Part shown: positions 1 through 5,129 of the stretch, one piece after another
Numbering within the stretch: position 1 is the first letter of the stretch
Layout of the letters: each line of letters begins with the position of its first letter
NCBI GenBank assembly: GCA_947176425.1
Contig: CAMWQV010000088.1
Coordinates: forward strand, 1-7,361
Reading direction: 5' to 3'
Source: an uncultured Clostridia bacterium
GTDB lineage: Bacteria > Bacillota > Clostridia > Oscillospirales > Oscillospiraceae
Length of the DNA: 7,361 nucleotides
Position numbers and translations under genes: made by a program
Notes under the pieces: model-generated
What the model saw: the letters and a program-made list of their open reading frames with translations, nothing else
Databases searched by the model: none
Told to the model about the DNA's origin: nothing

Positions 1-263
1 AGGTCAAACATTCCTGCGGTTTCTACGGAAAATATCTGTATGTTACTATAAGGCAGAATAGTAAAATTCTTCTTTTTTCCGGTCAACCCCTGGATATTGA
101 TGGCAAAGATCCGTTTCGTAGTGAAAACTACACCGTCCCGCACGGTCTGAAAGCACTGTACGATCTCCTCACCTTCAATAAACATAGGGCGAATCAGGGT
201 TTCAAAATTTTTGTCCTCTACCGGACGCAATTTTAAGAACTCCGTATCCTCGAAATCGATCAT
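1..263 (-). CDS. Bacterial PH-domain protein, N-terminal part (runs off the left edge)
   Basis: The minus-strand reading frame starts with ATG at 263-261 and stays open for 87 codons to the window edge. The protein begins MIDFEDTEFLKLRPVEDKNF and continues into alternating strands: a VRDGVVFTTKRIFAI strand pair, a GLTGKKKNF hairpin, then an ILPYSNIQIFSVETAGMFDL strand. That order, a 'trigger/ display as tool' strand followed by Tyr-Ser-x-Ile and SVETAG, matches the bacterial PH domain family PF08000 (bPH_1), small soluble proteins of unknown molecular role. The ribosome binding site AAAGGAGA (273-280) sits 9 bases before the ATG, which fixes the start. A promoter is listed at 298-326. The C-terminus lies outside the window, so full length and any further domain cannot be judged. 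Family assignment is by recognition of the sequence pattern; function is not known. Confidence 0.75.
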   Translation of the reverse strand, partial: MIDFEDTEFLKLRPVEDKNFETLIRPMFIEGEEIVQCFQTVRDGVVFTTKRIFAINIQGLTGKKKNFTILPYSNIQIFSVETAGMFD

Positions 264-297
264 AATAATATGTCTCCTTTCAACTTGAATCGTCTAT

Positions 298-326
298 AGT
301 ATACGCTGCCCAATTCCCAAAAGCAA
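298..326 (-). promoter_or_regulatory. Probable sigma-A promoter of the PH-domain gene
   Basis: Read on the minus strand, TTGCTT (326-321), a 17-base spacer and TATACT (303-298) form a sigma-A-like promoter. It would start transcription near 291, giving a short leader before the AAAGGAGA ribosome binding site and the ATG at 263. The -10 matches consensus at 5 of 6 bases and the -35 only at 3 of 6. The -35 overlaps the descending arm and T tail of the small hairpin at 319-337, so readthrough from the upstream mini-gene could affect it. Confidence 0.5.
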
Positions 327-337
327 TCAAAATTGCT
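319..337 (-). terminator. Small AT-rich hairpin with T tail, possible weak terminator or attenuator
   Basis: On the minus strand AGCAAT (337-332), loop TTTG and ATTGCT (327-322) form a perfect 6-bp stem, with TTT following directly. It lies 10 bases beyond the stop codon of the 29-codon ORF at 348-437 and inside the promoter of the PH gene. The stem is short and AT-rich, so intrinsic termination would be weak. It could instead be only part of the promoter region. Confidence 0.3.
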
Positions 338-347
338 ATTATGTAAA

Positions 348-437
348 TTAAATTGTATAAAATTTGTTTGAGAGAATAACAGATCTTTTAATTTCCCGCT
401 GTTCCCCCTCGTGCAGCTGGACAGCATGATTTCCCAT
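348..437 (-). CDS. Possible 29-residue small protein or leader peptide, unrecognised
   Basis: This is an ATG at 437-435 to TAA at 350-348 reading frame on the minus strand, 29 codons long. The product starts MGNHAVQLHEGEQREIKR and ends in KFYTI; it is polar and charged in the first two thirds, with no transmembrane segment. What makes it worth listing is the complete set of signals: an extended -10 (TGTTATAAT, 480-472), a good ribosome binding site AAAGGGGG (452-445) 7 bases from the ATG, and a small hairpin with a T tail 10 bases after the stop. The N-terminal style suggests the start of a longer gene that has been cut, or a leader peptide for the PH gene whose ATG lies 85 bases downstream. 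I do not recognise a family. It could also be a chance ORF. Confidence 0.35.
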   Translation of the reverse strand: MGNHAVQLHEGEQREIKRSVILSNKFYTI

Positions 438-471
438 AAGGCATCCCCCTTTCGTGTTTGGTGAGAATTCC

Positions 472-480
472 ATTATAACA
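472..480 (-). promoter_or_regulatory. Extended -10 promoter element upstream of the 29-codon ORF
   Basis: On the minus strand the sequence is TGTTATAAT (480-472), a perfect TG-N-TATAAT extended -10. No good -35 is visible at 16-18 bases upstream; extended -10 promoters can do without one. Predicted start is near 465, about 28 bases before the ATG at 437. Confidence 0.45.
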
Positions 481-520
481 CATAGTATGTAAGTTGGCCT
501 AAAAATTCACACTTTGGCAG

Positions 521-549
521 TTCAATAAATTTTTGCCGTATGATATAAT
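521..549 (+). promoter_or_regulatory. Extended -10 promoter of the MerR-SDR operon
   Basis: TATAAT at 544-549 is preceded by TG one base earlier (541-542), a perfect extended -10. The hexamer 17 bases upstream, TTCAAT (521-526), is a poor -35. Transcription would begin near 556, giving a leader of about 50 bases before the ATG at 609. A spaced inverted repeat, GGCA (516-519) and TGCC (534-537), straddles the -35 and may be an operator half-site pair; that part is weak. Confidence 0.55.
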
Positions 550-561
550 TTCTTCTTGCTT

Positions 562-575
562 TGAAGCGCACTTCA
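562..575 (+). promoter_or_regulatory. 14-bp near-palindrome in the MerR leader, candidate operator
   Basis: TGAAG (562-566), CGCA, CTTCA (571-575) gives two perfect 5-bp arms. It lies just after the predicted transcription start and before the ribosome binding site of the MerR gene. Position and symmetry fit an autoregulatory operator or a small leader hairpin. No match to a known operator sequence is claimed. Confidence 0.3.
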
Positions 576-608
576 TAGTTTATTGTAGAAATGAAAGGCG
601 GATAGAAA

Positions 609-1034
609 ATGTATTCAGCGAAAGAAGCGGCGGAGATAACCGGACTTACAACTGCGGCTCTGCGTTACTATGAGAAAGAACAATTATTGCTGCCCATAAG
701 CAGAACTGACCAAAAGTATAGGCGATACTCTGAAACAGACATTGAGTGGATAAACATGATCCAGTGCCTGCGCAGAGCTAATGTACCTATTCGGTTAATT
801 AGAGAGTATGTCCAACTGCTGATACAAGGCGGAAAGACAATTTCACAGCGCCGCCGCATGGTACAGGAATATATTGATGGTCTCCATAACCAAATGGCTA
901 ATCTGCAAAATGCGTTAGCATTGACGGAAAAGAAATTAGCATTTTATGAAGAACTTTTGCAAAGGCCAGCAGCACAAAATTTGACATATCTTGAGGAATG
1001 GAATTTATTTAAGCGTAAAGGAGACAGTGAGTGA
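609..1034 (+). CDS. MerR-family regulator, AdhR/NmlR-like
   Basis: A 141-residue DNA-binding activator/repressor of the MerR family. The N-terminal winged helix-turn-helix is clear: YSAKEAAEITGLTTAALRYYEKEQLL (residues 2-27), then RTDQKYRRYSETDIEWI (32-48). A long C-terminal dimerisation coiled coil follows (about 77-118). Cys53, in the context NMIQCLRRANVPI, falls where AdhR of Bacillus subtilis and NmlR proteins have their conserved sensing cysteine (Cys52 in AdhR). It is the only cysteine in the protein, and there is no metal-binding C-terminal cysteine motif, so an aldehyde/electrophile-type signal is more likely than a metal. ATG start with AAAGGCGG (594-601) 7 bases upstream. Its stop overlaps the start of the dehydrogenase gene (TGATG at 1032-1036), so the two are co-transcribed and the regulator probably controls its own operon. 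Inducer is inferred from family, not shown. Confidence 0.85.
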   Translation: MYSAKEAAEITGLTTAALRYYEKEQLLLPISRTDQKYRRYSETDIEWINMIQCLRRANVPIRLIREYVQLLIQGGKTISQRRRMVQEYIDGLHNQMANLQNALALTEKKLAFYEELLQRPAAQNLTYLEEWNLFKRKGDSE

Positions 1035-1804
1035 TGAACACGGTTTTAATCACTGGAACAACCAGTGGAATCGGAAAAGCATTTGCCGAAAAATTTGCAA
1101 ATGCGGGAAACAACATTATCCTTGTATCAAGAAATAAAAGCAAACTCCAACAGCAGCAAATATATTTGCAATCACACTATCATGTTTCGGTTAAATACAT
1201 TTCCTGCGATTTAAGCGAAGTCCACGCGGCAAACGTGATTATGGATAAAATCAGCAGCATGGGCCTGTCTGTTGATTTTCTTATAAACAACGCTGGCTTT
1301 AATGAGGCAGGGTATTTTATAGATACCAGTCTCGAAAAAGAACTTGATATGATACAGGTTCATATTAAAGCGTTGACCGCCCTCACAAAACTGGTTTTAC
1401 CTGGAATGATTGCGCGCAGGTATGGACATATTCTAAATGTTGGGTCTACGGGTTCCTATATGCCATGCCCCTGTGATGCGGTATATGCCGCTACAAAATC
1501 CTATGTTCTTTCTTTTTCCAATGGGCTTTACCAAGAACTAAAAGGTACTGGCGTTACAGTAACCTGTCTTTGTCCAGGTGCTACAGAGACCCTGTTCGCC
1601 GATAAGGCAGATATCAGCAACACACTGCTTTTCAAACTTTTTGTGATGCAGCCAGAAACTGTCGCCGCTATTGGCTACAAGAATCTGCTAAAGGGTAAAC
1701 GAACAGTTACCGCTGGCCTATACAATAAGCTGCTTGTCCTTTCTGCTAAACTACTCCCTACAGCAATTATCAATCCCATAGCACAATGGATGGTCAGATC
1801 ATAA
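1034..1804 (+). CDS. Short-chain dehydrogenase/reductase (classical SDR)
   Basis: A 256-residue NAD(P)-dependent oxidoreductase of the classical SDR family (PF00106). Visible motifs: cofactor loop TGTTSGIG (residues 7-14), LVSRN with Arg33 after strand 2, which favours NADP(H), D59 in the CDL turn, NNAG (85-88), catalytic Ser138 in NVGSTG, and YAATK with Tyr151 and Lys155, followed by the PGATET turn (181-186). The substrate cannot be read from the sequence. The subgroup resembles cytosolic SDRs with a hydrophobic C-terminal tail (AKLLPTAIINPIAQW). I chose the ATG at 1034 over the GTG one codon earlier because AAAGGAGA (1017-1024) is then 9 bases away and ATG overlaps the MerR stop by one base. 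Given the AdhR-like partner, reduction of reactive aldehydes or ketones is a reasonable guess only. Sampled stretches are markedly AT-rich compared with the genes from 1926 onward, suggesting separate acquisition. Confidence 0.88.
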   Translation: MNTVLITGTTSGIGKAFAEKFANAGNNIILVSRNKSKLQQQQIYLQSHYHVSVKYISCDLSEVHAANVIMDKISSMGLSVDFLINNAGFNEAGYFIDTSLEKELDMIQVHIKALTALTKLVLPGMIARRYGHILNVGSTGSYMPCPCDAVYAATKSYVLSFSNGLYQELKGTGVTVTCLCPGATETLFADKADISNTLLFKLFVMQPETVAAIGYKNLLKGKRTVTAGLYNKLLVLSAKLLPTAIINPIAQWMVRS

Positions 1805-1813
1805 GGAGTCACA

Positions 1814-1957
1814 GTGCCTCGAGCTTTTCCAAAAGATGATATCGTTTTGTTCTGCTGGACGACGGCAAAAGAAAAAACCGTCGTCCAGCAGTCTGTTATC
1901 ATGCCTGGAAAAACCAGACAACACACTATCTCACCTTGTGAAACAGCCGCAAAATAA
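1814..1957 (+). pseudogene. Possible remnant of a third operon gene (N-terminus only)
   Basis: Directly after the SDR stop is GGAG (1805-1808), 5 bases before GTG at 1814. The frame from this GTG opens with (V/M)PRAFPKDDIVLF and ends at TAA 1955-1957, running through the hairpin at 1852-1891 and into the antisense of the MFS 3' end. TetR-family regulators often begin MPRAF or MPKAF followed by charged residues, so this could be the cut-off start of such a gene, with the coding part lost near 1845. Nothing after about residue 10 looks like a protein. It may equally be chance. Confidence 0.2.
1852..1891. terminator. Perfect 14-bp hairpin between convergent genes, probable bidirectional terminator
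   Basis: CTGCTGGACGACGG (1852-1865) is exactly complementary to CCGTCGTCCAGCAG (1878-1891) across a 12-base loop that is almost all A on the plus strand. It lies 47 bases after the SDR stop and 34 bases beyond the MFS stop. Neither side has a proper T tract after the stem, so it is an atypical intrinsic terminator. It could also act as a 3' RNA-stabilising structure. Location between two 3' ends is the main support. Confidence 0.55.
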
Positions 1958-3113
1958 AGCAGCCCGCCAGCATCAAAACTGGGAAAATAATCGCTGCTAA
2001 AATCCCGGTATGTAAATCGCCGCCCGCCGCGGAGGAAACCAGCCCCACAAAAGTCGGTCCGCCGGAGCATCCCACATCGCCGCCCAATGCCAGCAGCGCA
2101 AAAAGGACCGTACCGCCCCGCGGCAAAATTTTAGACACAATACTGAACGATCCCGGCCATAGAATGCCGACCGAAAGTCCGCAGATACCGCACCCCAGCA
2201 GACTCACCAGCGGCCAGGGAGACAGTGAAATCACCAGATAGCTGATAATACACAGTGCCGCGCTCAACTGCATAAACCTGGTCAGATCGATCCGGCTGCC
2301 GTACTTCCCGTAGACCGCCCGGGAGGTTCCCATCATAACCGCGAAAAACATGGGTCCGGCCAAATCCCCCACGGTTTTCGGCACCTGCAAACCGGACTCT
2401 GCAAACGTAGACGCCCACTGACTGACCGCCTGTTCACTGGCCCCCGCACAGACCATCAGCAGCAAAGCCAGCCAGAAAGTTTTACTGACCAGCAGTTCTT
2501 TGAGGGATACCCCTGAATCCCCCTCCTCCAGAAGCGAATAGATCGGAACTTTCGCAAACAAAATACAGTTCAGCGCCGGAACGACCGCCCATAGGACTGC
2601 TAATATCTTCCAGTTTTCGATTCCAAACCCAGTAAAAAACAGCGTAGAGATCAAAACGACCGCCACATGCCCCCAGCAGTAAAACGAATGCAGAAGGCTC
2701 ATCGCAGTCTCTTTATTGTCAGTGGGACACGCCTCCACAATCGGGCTGACCAGCACCTCCAGCAGTCCGCCCCCGACCGCGTAGATCGTTACCGCCAGCA
2801 GCAGTCCCATAAAGGGGTCCAGCACCTCCGGCAGAACAGCCAGCAGTACAAGCCCCACCGCAGACAGGATATGCGCCAGAACTGCGGAGGCCCGATAGCC
2901 GATTTGATCCACAAATTTTGCGCTGAACAGATCAACCGCCAGCTGTACGCAGAAATTGAACGTAATCAGCAGCGTAATTCTGCTCAATGGGATCCCATAT
3001 GCAGACTGAAAAAGCAAAAATAACAGCGGCGCGAAATTATTGATGATTGCCTGAACAATATAGCCAATAAAACAAGCTTTCAGCGTATGGCTGTAAGTCA
3101 GATGAGATTTCAT
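1926..3113 (-). CDS. Major facilitator superfamily transporter, probable sugar:H+ symporter type
   Basis: A 395-residue integral membrane protein with about twelve hydrophobic segments, the normal MFS length. The first cytoplasmic loop carries a motif-A-like stretch, DLFSAKFVDQIGYR (residues 61-74). The second half has the equivalent SRAVYGKYGSRID (264-276). A charged central loop (about 190-208, LLEEGDSGVSLKE) separates the two six-helix halves. LLHSFYCWGHV (140-150) and SQWASTFAE (231-239) resemble the fucose/glucose:H+ symporter-like (FHS) branch, so a sugar or sugar-derivative substrate is the leading guess. An exporter of small molecules cannot be ruled out. Start is ATG 3113-3111 with AGGAG (3121-3125) 7 bases upstream and a promoter at 3145-3173, so it is its own transcription unit although it follows the flippase on the same strand. 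GC-rich, in contrast to the convergent SDR gene. Confidence 0.8.
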   Translation of the reverse strand: MKSHLTYSHTLKACFIGYIVQAIINNFAPLLFLLFQSAYGIPLSRITLLITFNFCVQLAVDLFSAKFVDQIGYRASAVLAHILSAVGLVLLAVLPEVLDPFMGLLLAVTIYAVGGGLLEVLVSPIVEACPTDNKETAMSLLHSFYCWGHVAVVLISTLFFTGFGIENWKILAVLWAVVPALNCILFAKVPIYSLLEEGDSGVSLKELLVSKTFWLALLLMVCAGASEQAVSQWASTFAESGLQVPKTVGDLAGPMFFAVMMGTSRAVYGKYGSRIDLTRFMQLSAALCIISYLVISLSPWPLVSLLGCGICGLSVGILWPGSFSIVSKILPRGGTVLFALLALGGDVGCSGGPTFVGLVSSAAGGDLHTGILAAIIFPVLMLAGCFILRLFHKVR

Positions 3114-3144
3114 AATCTGTCTCCTGTTCTATCGTAATTGCCAT

Positions 3145-3173
3145 ATTATAGAATTGTCCAAGCTGAGACGCAA
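3145..3173 (-). promoter_or_regulatory. Sigma-A promoter of the MFS gene
   Basis: On the minus strand TTGCGT (3173-3168), a 17-base spacer and a perfect TATAAT (3150-3145) precede the MFS gene. Predicted start near 3138, about 25 bases before the ATG. The same -35 hexamer, TTGCGT, recurs in the promoter of the HD gene (5701-5706). Confidence 0.65.
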
Positions 3174-3188
3174 CCTGTTATTTTACCT

Positions 3189-3218
3189 AAAAATTTTCGC
3201 CGCAGGCCGGCCGTTTTT
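3189..3218. terminator. Probable intrinsic terminator after the flippase gene
   Basis: GCCG (3199-3202), loop CAGGC, CGGC (3208-3211) makes a short GC stem. AAAAA (3189-3193) and TTTTT (3214-3218) flank it and can themselves pair across an internal loop. Read on the minus strand this follows the flippase stop (3231) by about a dozen bases and ends in TTTTT, as expected for a Rho-independent terminator. It lies upstream of the MFS promoter, supporting separate transcription. The core stem is only 4 bp, so confidence is moderate. Confidence 0.45.
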
Positions 3219-3230
3219 GAAACTGATATG

Positions 3231-4706
3231 TTATTGTCCTCTAATCAGAGTACGAATCCAGGCGGCATCGTTGCGGCTGATGACGCCGGCAAGCGTCCAA
3301 AAGAGCAGCAAAAACAGAAGACAGAAGACAGACTGCATTGCCGGAAGCAGCGCGGCAGCGGCACACGCCCCAACGGTGCAGAACAGCGCACGCAGCGGCA
3401 GACTGACCTGAATGCCGGATGTCAATGCCAGACGGCGCAGGCTTAACGCAAAATTCACGACATGCGACGCCGCAAAACCGAAATAATAACCGTTCAGACC
3501 CAGCCGCGGCAGGAGATACCACAGCAATACGACATCCAGAAATGAGGTAAACGTATTATATCTTGCGTTTGCGTTCTGCTGTCCCAAGCCCTTGCACATC
3601 GCGTCCACAATCGCGTCCATATAGAGCATCGGCACAAAGGGCGCGTACAGCCGGAGCAGTTTCCCGACCTGACCGCTGTGATAGAGCAGTTCCCCCAGCC
3701 GGTCCGCCGCTGTAAACAGCACGCTTCCGGCGCACAGTCCGAACAGCAGCGATACCCGCAGGCCCTGTTTTGCCAGATACTGCACACGGTTCGTACTCCC
3801 CCGGGCGGCACAGCGGGAAAATTCCGGTACCAGCAGTTCCGCCAGTGAAAACAGAATCGCCGCCGGAAACATCAGCACCGGAAACACCATCCCCCGCACA
3901 ACCCCGTAATCTGCCATCGCGTCCACCGTGCCGGAAAAAAGTGCCAGCTGTCTGGGTATAATCAAGTCCTCAATTGTATTCAGGCCGGAACGCAGCGTAT
4001 CCGCCAGGGCCAAGGGGAGCGATACCTGAAAAATCCGTCCATATGGCGGACGGTGTCCCCACAGCCGTTCAGGGAGATTTTTCCGGCGCAGTCCGGACAA
4101 GACGAAAAATGCCAGTACCAAAGCCGCACAGCTGCCCGCCACGACCGAAAACGCGGCCCGTCCGGTATCCGCCCCGGCCCATCCGGTCAGGAGCAGAAAC
4201 GTGACCAGCATCGAACACCCCTGCTCTAAAAACGCTGTCAGGACCATTCCGCCCACACGTTCCGCCGCGGTAAAGTAGCCTGTTAAAACGCCGTGCAGAC
4301 ACTTGACAGGCAGAAACAGCGCAAAAAAACGCAGAGCCGGTACCGCCGCCGGAGAGCCAATCCATCCCGACGCCAGCCGGGGGGCCATATACCACAGCAA
4401 GGCAGCGGTCAGGCCGCCGAAAAGCAGAGCGTACCGGTAACAGCCGTTCAAAACGCCATAGATCCGTTTCGGATGGTTCCGCCCCAGTTCTTCGGCAGAC
4501 AGGTACATTGCACAGGTACGCACTCCGGCGGACCCAACTGTAAATGATAATGCCGTGACAGACAAGATCAGCTGGAGCAGACCAATCCCGGCGGCACCGA
4601 TCCGGCTGGAAAGATACACCTGAAAACTCATGGCGGACAGACGCAGCAGAAAATTCGCACCCGTCAGCAGTATGGCGCTGTAAAAAATCGCGTTGCCTTT
4701 TCTCAA
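3231..4706 (-). CDS. SpoVB/MurJ-superfamily lipid-linked oligosaccharide flippase
   Basis: A 491-residue polytopic membrane protein of the MOP exporter superfamily, oligosaccharide flippase (Polysacc_synt / SpoVB-like) branch. The N-terminus reads RKGNAIFYSAILLTGANFLL then SRIGAAGIGLLQLI, the typical first two helices. NTIEDLIIPRQL (residues 243-254) and GMVFPVLMFPAAIL followed by LLVPEFS are characteristic of SpoVB-like proteins, and about 14 hydrophobic segments follow through the C-terminus. The family flips undecaprenyl-linked glycans or peptidoglycan precursors across the cytoplasmic membrane; which one here is unknown. SpoVB proteins act in spore cortex synthesis, but no sporulation neighbour is present to support that. 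I start it at TTG 4706-4704: AAGGAGG (4721-4715) lies 8 bases upstream of this TTG, whereas the in-frame GTG at 4715 overlaps the ribosome binding site itself. Confidence 0.8.
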   Translation of the reverse strand: MRKGNAIFYSAILLTGANFLLRLSAMSFQVYLSSRIGAAGIGLLQLILSVTALSFTVGSAGVRTCAMYLSAEELGRNHPKRIYGVLNGCYRYALLFGGLTAALLWYMAPRLASGWIGSPAAVPALRFFALFLPVKCLHGVLTGYFTAAERVGGMVLTAFLEQGCSMLVTFLLLTGWAGADTGRAAFSVVAGSCAALVLAFFVLSGLRRKNLPERLWGHRPPYGRIFQVSLPLALADTLRSGLNTIEDLIIPRQLALFSGTVDAMADYGVVRGMVFPVLMFPAAILFSLAELLVPEFSRCAARGSTNRVQYLAKQGLRVSLLFGLCAGSVLFTAADRLGELLYHSGQVGKLLRLYAPFVPMLYMDAIVDAMCKGLGQQNANARYNTFTSFLDVVLLWYLLPRLGLNGYYFGFAASHVVNFALSLRRLALTSGIQVSLPLRALFCTVGACAAAALLPAMQSVFCLLFLLLFWTLAGVISRNDAAWIRTLIRGQ

Positions 4707-4714
4707 GATCCGCA

Positions 4715-4721
4715 CCTCCTT
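4715..4721 (-). promoter_or_regulatory. Ribosome binding site deciding a TTG start for the flippase
   Basis: AAGGAGG on the minus strand (4721-4715) is a near-perfect anti-16S match. The upstream in-frame GTG (4715-4713) shares its last base, leaving no spacing; the TTG at 4706 has the usual 8-base gap. The protein should therefore be three residues shorter than a longest-ORF call. Confidence 0.75.
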
Positions 4722-4723
4722 AT

Positions 4724-4736
4724 CCCACTATATGGG
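4724..4736. repeat. Short near-palindrome just upstream of the flippase ribosome binding site
   Basis: CCCA (4724-4727), CTATA, TGGG (4733-4736) is symmetric except for two positions in the centre. Read on the minus strand it contains TATAGT, which could be mistaken for a -10, but the start point would then fall inside the ribosome binding site. It may be a small operator or leader hairpin; support is only symmetry and position. Confidence 0.25.
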
Positions 4737-4776
4737 GGACAGTACGGTCAAAATGCCGGATGAACGCTATTTTTTG

Positions 4777-4805
4777 TTGACACTGGCGCATAAACGCCCT
4801 ATGAT
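4777..4805 (+). promoter_or_regulatory. Strong sigma-A promoter on the plus strand, driving the 4812-5123 transcript
   Basis: A perfect TTGACA (4777-4782), exactly 17 bases of spacer and TATGAT (4800-4805, 5 of 6) make the best promoter in the window. It faces away from the flippase gene and into a stretch with no intact gene. Within the spacer lies an inverted repeat, GGCG (4785-4788), CATAAA, CGCC (4795-4798), placed where a repressor would block polymerase. Predicted start is near 4812. Confidence 0.7.
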
Positions 4806-4811
4806 ATACTT

Positions 4812-5123
4812 ACAAGATCCATTTTCTGTCTGTATCGCATACGCTGGAAAACACCGCGCCTGTTCGATAAGCGGCGGAAAAACAGTCAAATATGCCAGAA
4901 TATGACCGTTGTATCTGAGACAGCTAAAGGGAAAAAGTTTTTACTGAAAATTTTGAGGACTGGGAGCAATTTTCCGGTCCTCTGCTGTTATTTCCCTTTG
5001 CGATACTGCGGAACTGGTTCTGTCCGCGGCGGCGGTGCTGGTACTGGCGGGATTATTCCGAAAAATGGAGACAGAAAGCTGACCATTCAAACGCCGCCCC
5101 CAAAATACGGAAGCGGCGTTTTT
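4812..5123 (+). ncRNA. Candidate structured small RNA of about 270-310 nt, family unrecognised
   Basis: The stretch runs from the predicted start of the 4777-4805 promoter to the T run of the 5089-5123 terminator. No ORF inside has a ribosome binding site and a plausible protein. Instead it folds by nested pairings read from the sequence: closing stem TTTCTGTCT/AGACAGAAA (4823-4831 with 5069-5077), CACCGC/GCGGTG (4852-4857 with 5032-5037), CAGAA/TTCTG (4896-4900 with 5018-5022), CCG/CGG (4906-4908 with 5009-5011), GTATC/GATAC (4911-4915 with 5002-5006), AAAGGGAAA/TTTCCCTTT (4926-4934 with 4991-4999), and an 11-bp tip hairpin (4955-4965 with 4972-4982, two G-T pairs). Side hairpins are possible at 4832-4842 and 5048-5060. 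A long rod with side hairpins near the base recalls 6S RNA, but it is longer than the usual 180-200 nt. I find no RNase P, tmRNA, SRP or T-box signature. Lies antisense to both flanking genes' direction. Alternative: a decayed gene. Confidence 0.5.
5089..5123. terminator. Intrinsic terminator shared by the small-RNA candidate (+) and the HD gene (-)
   Basis: AAACGCCGC (5089-5097) pairs perfectly with GCGGCGTTT (5113-5121) across a 15-base loop, and the plus strand continues in T to 5123 (TTTTT in all). It is a good Rho-independent terminator for plus-strand transcripts. On the minus strand it lies 7 bases past the HD gene stop and ends in TTT, so it can serve that gene too, less strongly. Confidence 0.75.
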
Positions 5124-5129
5124 GACCAG

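Noticed and set aside
1361..1366. The SDR has His110 where the classical catalytic tetrad has Asn
   Set aside because: From memory, a whole subgroup of SDRs has His at this position in the context (Q/L)HVxAL..LT. The Ser, Tyr and Lys are intact, so it is probably normal for the subgroup.
1675..2070. Minus-strand 131-codon frame overlapping the SDR and MFS 3' ends
   Set aside because: Arg/Gly/Phe-rich shadow text spanning two well-supported genes and the hairpin; no ribosome binding site.
4693..4905. 70-codon plus-strand frame across the flippase start and the orphan promoter
   Set aside because: Its start lies inside the flippase gene, upstream of the only plus-strand promoter, with no ribosome binding site. 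The later in-frame ATG at 4801 is inside the -10 element.
4915..4920. CTGAGA, the hallmark of the TPP riboswitch, inside the orphan RNA
   Set aside because: The second TPP element (CTGATCTGG..AATGCCAGCG) is absent and no downstream thiamine gene is on this strand. A six-base match is expected by chance.
5069..5078. AGACAGAAA, reminiscent of the 3' conserved region of RNase P RNA
   Set aside because: The conserved GAGGAAAGTCC element and the following CGGCTTA are missing, and the stretch is fully explained as one arm of the closing stem.
4716..5129. T-box or other leader on the minus strand upstream of the flippase
   Set aside because: No GGGTGGNACCGCG antiterminator motif and no minus-strand promoter beyond the terminator; the strong promoter points the other way.
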